Positions 34,817 to 43,900 of a stretch of 64,000 bases of DNA are shown piece after piece. Under the pieces are notes generated by a model, which did no database searches, was not told where the DNA came from, and was given only the letters and a program-made list of their open reading frames with translations. The position numbers and the translations under genes are program-made. The DNA comes from Pantoea sp050157905. GTDB taxonomy: Bacteria; Pseudomonadota; Gammaproteobacteria; Enterobacterales; Enterobacteriaceae. Position 1 is the stretch's first letter, and the number at the start of each line of letters is the position of its first letter. The stretch is from contig NZ_JBKIWZ010000001.1 in NCBI RefSeq assembly GCF_050157905.1, positions 558,001-622,000 on the forward strand, in the 5' to 3' direction.

Positions 34817-34844
34817 TTGCGCTACCTCGGTAAATCAGTAATAT
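34817..34844 (+). promoter_or_regulatory. Promoter of the tRNA-Lys operon
   Basis: -35 TTGCGC (34817-34822), 16-bp spacer, -10 TAATAT (34839-34844), followed by ATGCCGCCG. The GC-rich discriminator is what stringently controlled stable-RNA promoters show. It lies 52 bp upstream of the first tRNA. Confidence 0.75.
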
Positions 34845-34895
34845 ATGCCGCCGTTGCCGGGACACATTGCAGATGTGTCTGGTAAGCCTGAAGAT

Positions 34896-34971
34896 GGGTC
34901 GTTAGCTCAGTTGGTAGAGCAGTTGACTTTTAATCAATTGGTCGCAGGTTCGAATCCTGCACGACCCACCA
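34896..34971 (+). tRNA. tRNA-Lys (UUU), copy 1
   Basis: 76 nt with an encoded CCA. Acceptor GGGTCGT pairs with ACGACCC, the D-loop GTTGGTAGA, anticodon TTT at tRNA positions 34-36 flanked by CT and A, and T-loop TTCGAAT are all in place. The sequence is the same as the E. coli lysine tRNA as I recall it. Confidence 0.98.
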
Positions 34972-35042
34972 TCTTCTTCAGACGCGTGTTAATTGCGTCG
35001 TGTTCAGAAGAGGCCTTCAGCATTGCTTCACAGTCATAAGAT

Positions 35043-35118
35043 GGGTCGTTAGCTCAGTTGGTAGAGCAGTTGACTTTTAATCAATTGGTCGCAGGTTCGA
35101 ATCCTGCACGACCCACCA
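35043..35118 (+). tRNA. tRNA-Lys (UUU), copy 2
   Basis: Identical over 76 nt to copy 1 and copy 3; a 71-bp spacer separates it from copy 1. The ATG before each of the first two tRNAs and the ATCTT after them show that short flanks are duplicated too. Confidence 0.98.
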
Positions 35119-35165
35119 TCTTATCTCAGCCGCCCGGCGTGCTGAACGATTGTAAGCCCCCCAGC

Positions 35166-35241
35166 GGGTCGTTAGCTCAGTTGGTAGAGCAGTTGACTTT
35201 TAATCAATTGGTCGCAGGTTCGAATCCTGCACGACCCACCA
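35166..35241 (+). tRNA. tRNA-Lys (UUU), copy 3
   Basis: Identical to the two upstream copies; 47-bp spacer. Its 3' end runs directly into a terminator and the 172-bp tandem array. Confidence 0.98.
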
Positions 35242-35242
35242 A

Positions 35243-35796
35243 TTAAGGAAAAAGCGCCTCGGGCGCTTTTTTCGTTTTCAGGGCACGTGATCAGATGTGC
35301 AGGGTGAGAACCTGCAGCAGGTTCGACTGAATCGCCTGCGATTCAGGCTGATGCGCCAGCATCACCCAGAGGGCGAGGCCCATCGGGCCGGGGCCATCCT
35401 GCACGACCCATCCATTAAGGAAAAAGCGCCTCGGGCGCTTTTTTCGTTTTCAGGGCACGTGATCAGATTTGCAGGGTGAGAACCTGCAGCAGGTTCGACT
35501 GAATCGCCTGCGATTCAGGCTGATGCGCCAGCATCACCCCAGGGCGAGGCCCATCGGGCCGGGGCCATCCTGCACGACCCACCCATTAAGGAAAAAGCGC
35601 CTCGGGCGCTTTTTTCGTTTTCAGGGCACGTGATCAGATGTGCAGGATGAGAACCTGCAGCAGGTTCGACTGAATCGCCTGCGATTCAGGCTGATGCGTC
35701 AGCATCACCCAGAAGGCGAGGCCCATCGGGCCGGGGCAATCCTGCACGACCCACCCATTAAGGAAAAAGCGCCTCAGGCGCTTTTTTCGTTTTCAG
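35243..35796 (+). repeat. Tandem array of about 172-bp units derived from the tRNA-Lys 3' end
   Basis: Three full units (35243-35414, 35415-35585, 35586-35757; lengths 172, 171, 172) and a fourth that stops matching after about 40 bp. Each begins TTAAGG, has an intrinsic terminator (GCGCC/GGCGC and six T), then a block of nested hairpins, and ends with ATCCTGCACGACCCA, the 3' T-arm and acceptor strand of tRNA-Lys. Internal hairpins per unit: GAACCTGC/GCAGGTTC, CTGAATCGC/GCGATTCAG, TGATGC/GCATCA inside GGGTGA/TCACCC, and GGCCC/GGGCC. Units differ at only a few positions each. Confidence 0.9.
35249..35272 (+). terminator. tRNA-Lys operon terminator, repeated in every array unit
   Basis: AAAGCGCC, loop TCG, GGCGCTTT and further T. 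The same terminator recurs at about 35421-35444, 35592-35615 and 35764-35787, so read-through of the first meets three more. Confidence 0.88.
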
Positions 35797-35871
35797 CGTC
35801 TGGCAAACAGCTTCGACTTAGTGACGCTGTGATTCAGGCTGAGCCGCCAGCCTGCCTCTTCACCGCCACCG

Positions 35872-37347
35872 TCACGGCTTTTTCTTCACTTTCGCCACCG
35901 CCAGGCTCTCCCAGATATGCATCACCGCATAGCTGCGCCAGGGCCGCCAGGCGAGTGATCGCGCCTCGGCCTGTGAGGCCGTCATGCCGCCCAGATTATT
36001 GCGGATGGCGATATCCTCTTTGGGAAAAGCATCCGGCCAGCGCAGGGCGCGCATCGCAATATAGTGTGCAGTCCAGGGGCCAATGCCAGGCAAACTAACC
36101 AGCTTCTTTATCACCTCGTCTGGCGACTGAGCAGCACTGAGCCGCAGGTCGCCGCTGGCACAGGCAGTGGCAAAGGCAATAATGGCACGAGAGCGCGCGG
36201 CGCTGACGATGCCGAGCGGCGCCACGTCATCTACCGTCGATGCGGCAATACGTTCAGGCAGCGCGGTGTAGCGGGTCAGATCGGGAAAAGGTGTTTCACA
36301 AGGCTCGCCGAACGCGGCGGCAAAACGGCTACTGACGGTAGTGGCCGCTTTGACCGTCACCTGCTGGCCGATAATCGCACGTACGCCCAGTTCAAAGGCG
36401 TCGAACGCGCCAGGTACGCGCAGACCGGGATGTGCCAGCAGGCTGGGAGCCAGCAGGGGATCCTGTGACAGACAGGCCGCGATACGCTGCGGCTGAGCAT
36501 CCAGATCGAACAGATCGCGCAGACGACGCAGCAGAAGCGGCAGCACCGGCGTCAGTGAGGCAGCGAGCGTCACCTGCAGCGCATTTTTCTGCGGCAGATG
36601 CGACACGCTGACCCAGCCCCGGCAGTGCCCTAATGCCACAGTGCGTCGCCAGCTGCCATCCTCCACCGCCTCGACCTCTTTCATCAGGTGCGTCTGCAAA
36701 AACCAGAGCATTGCTGCCCAGTCGTAGGGCGGGCGATAAGCCAGCTGCAGCGTAATGCGGTCACCCGACTCTGTGGCCTGAACGGTGCTCTCATCCCGGC
36801 GCAGCGCGCTGGGCGTCATCCGGTAGCGTGTCTGAAACACATCGTTAAAACGCCGCAGGCTGCGAAAGCCGCTGGCGTAGGCGACTTCCGTGATCGGCAG
36901 CCGGGTTTCCGTCAGCAGCTGCTTCGCCAGTAACATGCGGCGCGTCTGTTTAAGCTCCAGTGGTGACACCCCCAGCTCCTGCTGCACGATACGCCGCAAC
37001 TGACGCAGACTGAGCCCGAACTCTTCAGCAATCGCTTCCAGCCCGTCGCGCTCCTCCAGCATGCCCTCCTCAATACGCTGAACCAGCCGCTCCGCCACGC
37101 GATGAGGCTGATCGACCGGCGCGTTTCCCGGGGCCAGCTCAGGGCGACAGCGCAGGCAGGGCCGAAAGCGGGCTTTCTCCGCCGCCTCGGCGCTGCTGAA
37201 GAACAGACAGTTTTTAAGCATCGGCGCTTTCACCGGACAGACCGGACGGCAGTAAATGCCGGTGGAGGTAACGCCCACAAAGAAAACGCCGTCGAAGCGG
37301 GTATCACGAGAGGTCAGCGCCTGGTAGGCAATTTCGGGACTGAGCAT
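35872..37347 (-). CDS. Ada-AlkA fusion: methylation sensor/activator plus 3-methyladenine glycosylase
   Basis: 491 residues, one open frame. Residues 1-75 are the Ada zinc domain: Cys33, Cys37, Cys64 and Cys67 reproduce the 4-27-3 spacing of the E. coli ligands, with Cys33 at the methyl-acceptor position (GIYCRPVCPVK). Residues about 85-185 are an AraC-type DNA-binding domain (LPITEVAYASGFRSLRRFNDVF). From about 190 comes the AlkA N-terminal domain, then the helix-hairpin-helix glycosylase with LPGIGPWTAHYIAMR and the catalytic Asp in FPKEDIAI. The O6-alkylguanine transferase half of E. coli Ada is absent, but a separate one is encoded divergently. It probably senses methyl-phosphotriesters, activates the adaptive response and excises 3-methyladenine. 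Confidence 0.93.
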   Translation of the reverse strand: MLSPEIAYQALTSRDTRFDGVFFVGVTSTGIYCRPVCPVKAPMLKNCLFFSSAEAAEKARFRPCLRCRPELAPGNAPVDQPHRVAERLVQRIEEGMLEERDGLEAIAEEFGLSLRQLRRIVQQELGVSPLELKQTRRMLLAKQLLTETRLPITEVAYASGFRSLRRFNDVFQTRYRMTPSALRRDESTVQATESGDRITLQLAYRPPYDWAAMLWFLQTHLMKEVEAVEDGSWRRTVALGHCRGWVSVSHLPQKNALQVTLAASLTPVLPLLLRRLRDLFDLDAQPQRIAACLSQDPLLAPSLLAHPGLRVPGAFDAFELGVRAIIGQQVTVKAATTVSSRFAAAFGEPCETPFPDLTRYTALPERIAASTVDDVAPLGIVSAARSRAIIAFATACASGDLRLSAAQSPDEVIKKLVSLPGIGPWTAHYIAMRALRWPDAFPKEDIAIRNNLGGMTASQAEARSLAWRPWRSYAVMHIWESLAVAKVKKKP

Positions 37348-37396
37348 GGCATTTCTCCGGTAAAGAGCTGCAGTCTATACCGGCATACTCCGTCAG

Positions 37397-37451
37397 ACTG
37401 GCTGTTTTCGGACAGCACATTAGTTTAGCCACATGACCGGAAACAGCCAGT
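37397..37451. promoter_or_regulatory. 15-bp inverted repeat between the ada-alkA and ogt genes
   Basis: ACTGGCTGTTTTCGG (37397-37411) and CCGGAAACAGCCAGT (37437-37451) are complementary at 14 of 15 positions with a 25-bp spacer, centred in the divergent gap. An AAAGTGCG word at about 37464-37471 resembles the Ada box AAAGCGCA. Either could be an operator; neither is proven. Confidence 0.5.
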
Positions 37452-37505
37452 CAGGGCCCGGAAAAGTGCGATAATGGGCGACGGAACCATGACGGGAGAA
37501 TCACC

Positions 37506-38024
37506 ATGTATTACTTCAGCGCAATAGCCACCCCGGTGGGCGAGCTTAAACTGGTCGCCAGCGACAGCGGCCTGGCAGGTATCCTGTGGGAAAATGACGA
37601 TCCGAAACGCACCCGGTTTTTGCCGCAGGTGCGGGATGACGACCATCCTGTTCTGCGTGAAACCGAGCGTCAGCTTAACGAGTACTTTGCCGGTGAGCGG
37701 CGCGAATTCAACCTGCCGCTCGATTTTGTCGGCACGGATTTCCAGAAAAAGGTCTGGCAGGCGCTGGTGGCGATCCCGTTTGGCGAAACGCGAAGCTACA
37801 GTCAGATTGCGCGAGAGATCGGCCATCCGCTGGCCGTGCGTGCAGTTGGCGCGGCCAACGGGCGTAATCCGCTCTCGATTGTTGCGCCGTGTCATCGTGT
37901 CATCGGAGCCAACGGCAAGCTCACCGGCTTTGCAGGCGGGCTGGATAGCAAAGCTTTCCTGCTGTCGCTGGAAAGACCACAGCAATCGCTAGCGCTGGCC
38001 GGGGAAACGCCGCCGGCGGGATAA
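37506..38024 (+). CDS. ogt: Methylated-DNA-[protein]-cysteine S-methyltransferase
   Basis: 172 residues, the usual Ogt size. The suicide acceptor Cys129 is in IVAPCHRVIG; the helix-turn-helix RSYSQIAREIGHPLAVRAVG and the Asn hinge AANGRNP before it are conserved. It transfers the alkyl group from O6-alkylguanine irreversibly to itself. Divergent from the Ada-AlkA fusion, it likely supplies the activity that the fusion lacks. Ogt and AdaB are hard to separate by sequence, so the symbol is a family-level choice. Confidence 0.9.
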   Translation: MYYFSAIATPVGELKLVASDSGLAGILWENDDPKRTRFLPQVRDDDHPVLRETERQLNEYFAGERREFNLPLDFVGTDFQKKVWQALVAIPFGETRSYSQIAREIGHPLAVRAVGAANGRNPLSIVAPCHRVIGANGKLTGFAGGLDSKAFLLSLERPQQSLALAGETPPAG

Positions 38025-38082
38025 GCACGATGACCAGTCCGGCATAAAAAGCGCACGACAGGGCCCGTTTTTTTCGTTATCG

Positions 38083-38100
38083 TGTTTAGCATATAAAACA
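38083..38100. promoter_or_regulatory. NadR operator before nadA
   Basis: TGTTTA, six bases, AAAACA: one mismatch from the NadR consensus TGTTTA-N6-TAAACA. It is 74 bp upstream of the nadA start. NadR represses nadA-pnuC when NAD is plentiful. Confidence 0.8.
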
Positions 38101-38173
38101 CGATGACGCGGTAATCGCGTAATTTGCCTGAAAAGGCAATTTTTCGTTAACCAGATAAAACGAGAGCAGTGCC

Positions 38174-39235
38174 ATGAGTGTGATGTTCGATCCTGAAAGC
38201 GCCGTTTATCCCTTTCCGCCCAAACCTGCCCGCCTGAGCGACGATGAGAAGACGTTCTATCGTGAGAAAATCAAAGCGCTGCTGAAAGCGCGCAACGCGG
38301 TGATGGTGGCCCATTACTACACCGATCCGGAGATTCAGGCGCTGGCAGAGGAAACGGGCGGCTGCGTCTCCGATTCTCTGGAGATGGCGCGCTTTGGCAG
38401 CAACCACGCTGCGACCACGCTGCTGGTGGCGGGTGTGCGCTTTATGGGGGAAACCGCCAAAATCCTTAGCCCGGAAAAAACCGTGCTGATGCCCACTCTT
38501 CAGGCAGAGTGCTCGCTGGATCTTGGCTGCCCGATTGAGGAGTTCAATGCGTTCTGCGATGCCCATCCCGATCGTACCGTCGTGGTTTATGCCAATACGT
38601 CCGCCGCTGTAAAAGCGCGGGCCGACTGGGTCGTCACCTCCAGCATTGCGGTCGAGCTGATTGAGCACCTCGACAGCCTGGGCGAAAAGATCATCTGGGC
38701 ACCGGATCGCCATCTTGGCCGTTACGTCACCCAAAAATCGGGCGCAGATGTGCTGTGCTGGCAGGGTGCCTGTATCGTGCATGACGAATTCAAAACCCAG
38801 GCCCTGCAGCGGATGAAGGCGCTCTGCCCCGACGCGGCGGTGCTGGTGCATCCGGAGTCGCCGCAGGCGATTGTCGATCTGGCGGACGCGGTCGGCTCGA
38901 CCAGCCAGCTGATCCAGGCCGCAAAGTCGCTACCACATCCGCAGATGATTGTGGCTACCGATCGCGGCATCTTCTACAAAATGCAGCAGGCTGTGCCGGA
39001 CAAAGAGCTGCTGGAAGCGCCAACGGCGGGTGAGGGGGCGACCTGCCGCAGCTGTGCACATTGTCCGTGGATGGCGATGAATGGCCTGAAAGCGATTGCA
39101 GAGGCGCTGGAGTCGGGCGGGGTGGAACATGAGATTCAGGTGGATAAGACGCTGCGTGAGGCGGCGTTACTGCCGCTTAATCGCATGCTATCCTTTGCAG
39201 CAGACCTTAAACTCAATGTGAAGGGCAACGCGTAA
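38174..39235 (+). CDS. nadA: Quinolinate synthase A
   Basis: 353 residues, E. coli-type length. It condenses iminoaspartate with dihydroxyacetone phosphate to quinolinate, the start of NAD synthesis. Three Cys ligands of the catalytic 4Fe-4S cluster are consistent with the conserved sites in PTLQAECSLDLGCP, VLCWQGACIVHDEF and TCRSCAHCPWMAMN; MVAHYYTDPEIQALAE near residue 46 is the N-terminal substrate-binding motif. It is followed by pnuC after 24 bp and preceded by a NadR site. Confidence 0.97.
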   Translation: MSVMFDPESAVYPFPPKPARLSDDEKTFYREKIKALLKARNAVMVAHYYTDPEIQALAEETGGCVSDSLEMARFGSNHAATTLLVAGVRFMGETAKILSPEKTVLMPTLQAECSLDLGCPIEEFNAFCDAHPDRTVVVYANTSAAVKARADWVVTSSIAVELIEHLDSLGEKIIWAPDRHLGRYVTQKSGADVLCWQGACIVHDEFKTQALQRMKALCPDAAVLVHPESPQAIVDLADAVGSTSQLIQAAKSLPHPQMIVATDRGIFYKMQQAVPDKELLEAPTAGEGATCRSCAHCPWMAMNGLKAIAEALESGGVEHEIQVDKTLREAALLPLNRMLSFAADLKLNVKGNA

Positions 39236-39259
39236 GCGTTTTCCGGACAGGTGCTCTGC

Positions 39260-39982
39260 ATGGACTTCTTCAGCACACACAATATTCTGGTTCATATTCC
39301 TCTTGGGGCAGGCGGCTACGATCTCTCATGGATTGAGGCTATCGGTACCCTGGCGGGCCTACTCTGCATCTGGTTTGCCAGCCTGGAAAAAATCATCAAC
39401 TATCCTTTCGGCCTGATTAACGTCACGCTGTTCGCGGTGATTTTCTTCCAGATCCAGCTTTACGCCAGCCTGCTTCTTCAGCTCTTCTTCTTTGCCGCCA
39501 ATCTCTATGGCTGGTACGCCTGGAGTCGCCAGACGGCCGATAACGAGGCGGCGCTGAAAATCCGCTGGCTGCCGCTGCCCAGGGCGCTGGCCTGGGGGGC
39601 GGGCTGTGTGATCGCGATTGCACTGATGACGCGCTATATCGATCCTGTGTTCGCGCTGCTGACCCGCGCGGCCGTTGCGCTGATGAACGCACTCGGTCTG
39701 GCGGTGGCCATGCCCGAACTGCAGCCGGATGCCTTTCCGTTCTGGGATGCCTGCATGATGGTGCTGTCGATTGCGGCGATGGTGCTGATGACGCGCAAAT
39801 ATGTCGAGAACTGGCTGCTGTGGGTGATCATCAATGTGATCAGTGTGATGATATTCGCCCGTCAGGGCGTCTATGCGATGTCGCTGGAGTATGCGATTCT
39901 GACGCTGATCGCGCTGAATGGTTCACGTATCTGGATCCGCAGCGCGCGACAACAGGGTTCCCGCGCGCTGTCGGCTCAGTGA
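39260..39982 (+). CDS. pnuC: Nicotinamide riboside transporter PnuC
   Basis: 240 residues from the ATG at 39260 (MDFFSTHNILVHIP aligns with E. coli); an in-frame GTG at 39251 would add three residues. Seven hydrophobic segments are expected; NLYGWYAWSRQ and ENWLLWVIINVISV are the family's substrate-site motifs. It is a facilitator for nicotinamide riboside, co-regulated with nadA. Its 3' end overlaps the convergent zitB stop by 7 bp. Confidence 0.95.
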   Translation: MDFFSTHNILVHIPLGAGGYDLSWIEAIGTLAGLLCIWFASLEKIINYPFGLINVTLFAVIFFQIQLYASLLLQLFFFAANLYGWYAWSRQTADNEAALKIRWLPLPRALAWGAGCVIAIALMTRYIDPVFALLTRAAVALMNALGLAVAMPELQPDAFPFWDACMMVLSIAAMVLMTRKYVENWLLWVIINVISVMIFARQGVYAMSLEYAILTLIALNGSRIWIRSARQQGSRALSAQ

Positions 39983-40983
39983 GTGTGCGCCTTGCCTCTG
40001 GCGTGCGCCGGGTCAGGCTTATGGTCATGATCATGGTCGTGACCCGCCGAATGGCTGTGGTGATGGCTGCCAGCCGCCGCGCGGCTTAAGCCCAGTTCAC
40101 ATTCGGCACCGGTGCAGGGCTGATATTCCATCTGCACCGTGGCATGTTCAATTTGGTAGTGCTGCCGCAGATAGTCGTGAATACGGTGCAGCAGCGCATC
40201 GTGATCGTAAGGCGGGATCACCTGCGCATGCAGCGTCAGCAGCGGCTTTTCACCCACCTGCCACAAATGTACATGATGAACATTGCGCACTTCGGCGATG
40301 TTCAGCGTGAGATCGCGCATCAGCCGGTTCACATCAAGCGAATGCGGTGCACCTTCCAGTAACTCCTGCAGACTCTCCCGCAACAGCGACCAGGCGCTGC
40401 GCAGCACCAGCAGCGAAACCAGCAGCGACAGAATCGGGTCGATGGGCATCCAGCCGGTCAGCAGAATAATCACGGCTGCCACGATGGCCCCCACCGACCC
40501 CAGCAGATCCCCCATGACATGCAGCGCAGCCGCACGTACGTTGAGGTTTTTCTCTTCGCTGCCGTGATGCAGCAGCCAGAATGACAGGAGATTGGCCAGC
40601 AGCCCGCCAATCGCGATCCCCAGCATCAGGCCACCGGTCACCGGCTGCGGATCGGCGAAGCGGCGCACCGCCTCCCAGACAATCAGCGCGGTGATGCCCA
40701 GCAGCGCAATGGCGTTTACAAAGGCCGCCAGCGTAGTCAGCCGCAGCAGACCAAAGGTATGGCGTGCGTTGGGTTTGCGCCGTGAAAATTGCACGGCCAG
40801 TAACGCCATCAGCAGCGCGGCGGCATCGGTCAGCATGTGCCCGGCATCCGCCAGCAGCGCCAGCGAACCGGAGATCCAGCCGCCAATGACTTCGGCAACC
40901 ATAAAAAGAACGGTCACCCCGAAGGCGGCCGCCAGACGCGTGCGATTAGTGTCCTGCCCGCTATGAGTGTGGGTGTGTGCCAT
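39976..40983 (-). CDS. zitB: Zinc exporter ZitB, cation diffusion facilitator
   Basis: 335 residues, CDF family, six membrane helices. The metal-site Asp/His pairs are in LLADAGHMLTDAAAL and in AALHVMGDLLGSVGA. Both termini are His-rich (MAHTHTHSG; then HHHSHSAGHDHDHDHK and AHARGKAHTH), which is stronger than in E. coli. The cytoplasmic C-terminal domain includes RNVHHVHLWQVGEKP. It exports zinc with proton antiport. Its start lies 23 bp inside the end of the hybrid kinase gene, so the two are probably one transcript; E. coli zitB has no such partner. Confidence 0.96.
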   Translation of the reverse strand: MAHTHTHSGQDTNRTRLAAAFGVTVLFMVAEVIGGWISGSLALLADAGHMLTDAAALLMALLAVQFSRRKPNARHTFGLLRLTTLAAFVNAIALLGITALIVWEAVRRFADPQPVTGGLMLGIAIGGLLANLLSFWLLHHGSEEKNLNVRAAALHVMGDLLGSVGAIVAAVIILLTGWMPIDPILSLLVSLLVLRSAWSLLRESLQELLEGAPHSLDVNRLMRDLTLNIAEVRNVHHVHLWQVGEKPLLTLHAQVIPPYDHDALLHRIHDYLRQHYQIEHATVQMEYQPCTGAECELGLSRAAAGSHHHSHSAGHDHDHDHKPDPAHARGKAHTH

Positions 40984-43900
40984 AAGATTCCAGTTTTTTG
41001 AGTAACCTGTTGGTTAATAATATCAGTGATTGCCACGTTTCAGAGGGATCCTGATGCGCGCCTGCCTGTTCCATCAGCTGCTGGCTAAGCTGCGCACCCT
41101 GATCCAGGCCCGCCAGCAACCAGCTTCCCTTCATCCGGTGCGCCGCGCCGGCAAAGGTGGTCCAGTCTGCCCGGGCGTACGCCTCATGCATAGCCGCCAG
41201 ATCCTGTGTCAGTGTGCTATACAGTGTCCGGCTCAGGCGAGCGAGAAAGGTCCTGTTCTGCTGTGCCAGTTGCCACAGATTGTCATCCAGCGCCGCCAGC
41301 GGATCGCGCTGAAACGCCATCAGCAGCGCGCGAAGATCGGCCAGCTGAACGGGTTTAATCAGCACCCGCTCCCGCGCTTCCAGAGGGCGCGTCAGCAGCT
41401 GCGCGTCAGCCGAGCAGAGCACCCGCATCGCCTGCCATCCACGCTGACGGTCACGACGCCGCAGCAGGCGCAGCAGCAGCGTGCCGTCAGGCCGGGGCAT
41501 CATCTGGTCGATAAACAGCAGGTCATACGGCCGCTGCGCATCGGCCCGCAAAAGCGCACGTCCCTCCTCAAAAATATCGGCCTGAATTGCGAAGCGCGTC
41601 AGCTGCTGCTGCATCACCAGCAGATTGGCCGGATGGTCGTCCACAATGGCCACCCGGAGTTCAGGGAAAGCGGGCAGGGTAGTTTCATCTTCAGGACCGG
41701 GTGAGATGGCAGGCTCCAGCGGCAGCGTGACGGTCACCTGTGTTCCCTGACCGGGTTCAGAGACAAGCCGGATATCGCCCCCCATCCGCAGCACCATCTC
41801 ACGACAGATAAACAGCCCCAGCCCGCTGCCCTGCACCGAAACCGCTTTTCCGGACGGGGCCTGATACCAGGGATCAAACAGCTTCCGCTGTTCATCCGGC
41901 GGAATCCCGCTGCCAGAGTCGCTGACCTGCAGGATCAGCTGCTGCTCTGCGGCCAGCGTCAGTCGGATTGTGCCGTGACGGGTAAATTTCAGCGCGTTGG
42001 TCACCAGATTGTTGACCACCTGCTGCAGGCGGTCAGCATCGATCATTACATTCTCAGGCAGCGGTGTCAGCGCCTCAACGATCAGACGCGGCCCCTCTGC
42101 GCGCATCAAAGGATGATAAAAGTGCTGCTGCCGATCAAGCCACTGCGCCAGCGCCAGTGGACGCGGTGCCAGGGTAAAACTGTTGCTCTCAATACGCGCA
42201 TGATCCTGCAGGTCATTCAGCAGAGTCAGCAAAGCATGTGCGCTGCTGTGCAGTAGCGTCAGGTTCTGGCTGCTGCGCTGCTGCTTCTCCAGTTCCAGCA
42301 GTCCCAGGATCGCCTGCATCGGCGTACGCAGCTCATGGCTGACGGTCGCCAGAAACTGACTTTTCATCGCATTGGCATGTTCGGCCTGCTCACGCTGCTG
42401 CCGCTCCCGGCGCTGCTGCCAGTAGCGCCGCGCCAGCAGCAGCAGCAGCAGGACAATCGCCGCCCCCGCCACCGCCAGTACCATCATCGGCAGCGAACGC
42501 ATGGCCATCACGCTACCAGGCTGCGGGGGCGTGGACCAGCTGTCGCGCATCCGGCTCTGCGTGTCAGTCGGGATCTGCTGCAATGCGCGGTCGAGCAGAG
42601 TGCGCAGCACCGGCTGGTCGGGCGCTACGCCGAGCGCAACGGGCCAGGCGATGTCGCTGGCGGCAAAGGCGAGGTGAATGCGGGCGTCACCGCGGCTGGC
42701 GATGCGCCAGCGAGCAGAGAGCACATTATCGACCAGCGCATCAATTTCACCCTTTGCCAGCGCATCATAGAGGCTGTTACGGTCGGCAAAGGACCGGGAG
42801 AGCAGATCAGCAGGTAACAGACGCTGCGCCAGGTCACCCTGCAACACACCAATCCGCCTGCCGCGCAGATCGCGCCAGTGCGCAGGCGTATCCGGGCGGA
42901 TGCTGTAGATTCCCCACAGGGCGCGCCACACCGGCAGCGAGGTGCTCTGCATTGCCTCGCCGTTCAGTGGCTGCATCAGCTGTAGCATCGCCTGCTGCTG
43001 CGCCATCAGCGTACTGGCCTGACGGGGATTGCTGATCCACACCGGTTCAAACTGCAAACCGGTGCTCTGGGCAATCGCTTTCAGCAATTCGACGCTGTAG
43101 CCCCGGGCGGTGCCACTGGCGTCACGGTAACTCCAGGGATAATTATCGGGTTCGGCGGTGTAAGTAATACGCGGATGCGCGGCTATCCAGGCACGTTCTG
43201 TCGGGCTGAGCATCAGGGTCTGCGTATCCTGATAGCGTGGCAGGCTGCTGCTCCAGCGGGCCTGCAGCGTATTCATCAGTTCCGCAGGCAGCTGACGCAG
43301 GCTCTGATTAATCCAGCCGATCAACTGGGGATCGCGCGCGATCGCGCGCAGATTGAGCTGTCCGGCGTCGATATGAGAAGCGATCTGATAGATCTGACCC
43401 TGCTGCAGCTGGCTCAGCAGGAAACCGGCGCTGGTTTCATCGGCCACCAGATAGTCATTCTGCTGATTCAGCAGCGTATAGAGCGCCTGGAGGTCATTGC
43501 TGTAGTGACGCCAGCTATGGCGAGCTGCCAGCGCAGGCGGAAGCTGTGCCAGAGTACTGTCGCTGATCGCCAGCGTCGCATTGTGACTATTGAACATTAC
43601 GGCACGCTGGTTCTGCTGATTGCGATAGACACGCAACGGGCTGCTGTACCAGTTGTCGCTGCTCAGCAGCGTGTCGGGCAGGGGGGCATTCCACATGCCC
43701 AGTGCAAAATCGAGCTGGCCGCTGTTCAGCGCCTGCAGCAGCTGTTGCTGATCGCGGTAGAGGCTGAGCGTGAACTGCGCACCGGTCAGCTGTCGCAGCG
43801 CAGAGAGATAGTCGGCGTTAATCCCGTAAAGATCGTTGCCGATACGCATCGTCCAGGGCGCGTGGTTCTCTTCCAGCAGACCGACGCGCAGAATTTTGCC

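Noticed and set aside
34845..35246. Short plus-strand frames containing LAQLVEQLTFNQLVAGSNPARP
   Set aside because: They are translations of the tRNA-Lys genes, which have complete cloverleaf structure and encoded CCA.
38050..38076. Terminator after ogt (GGGCCCG followed by seven T)
   Set aside because: The T-run is good but I could not find a stable stem beyond the self-complementary GGGCCC, so it is not listed as a feature.
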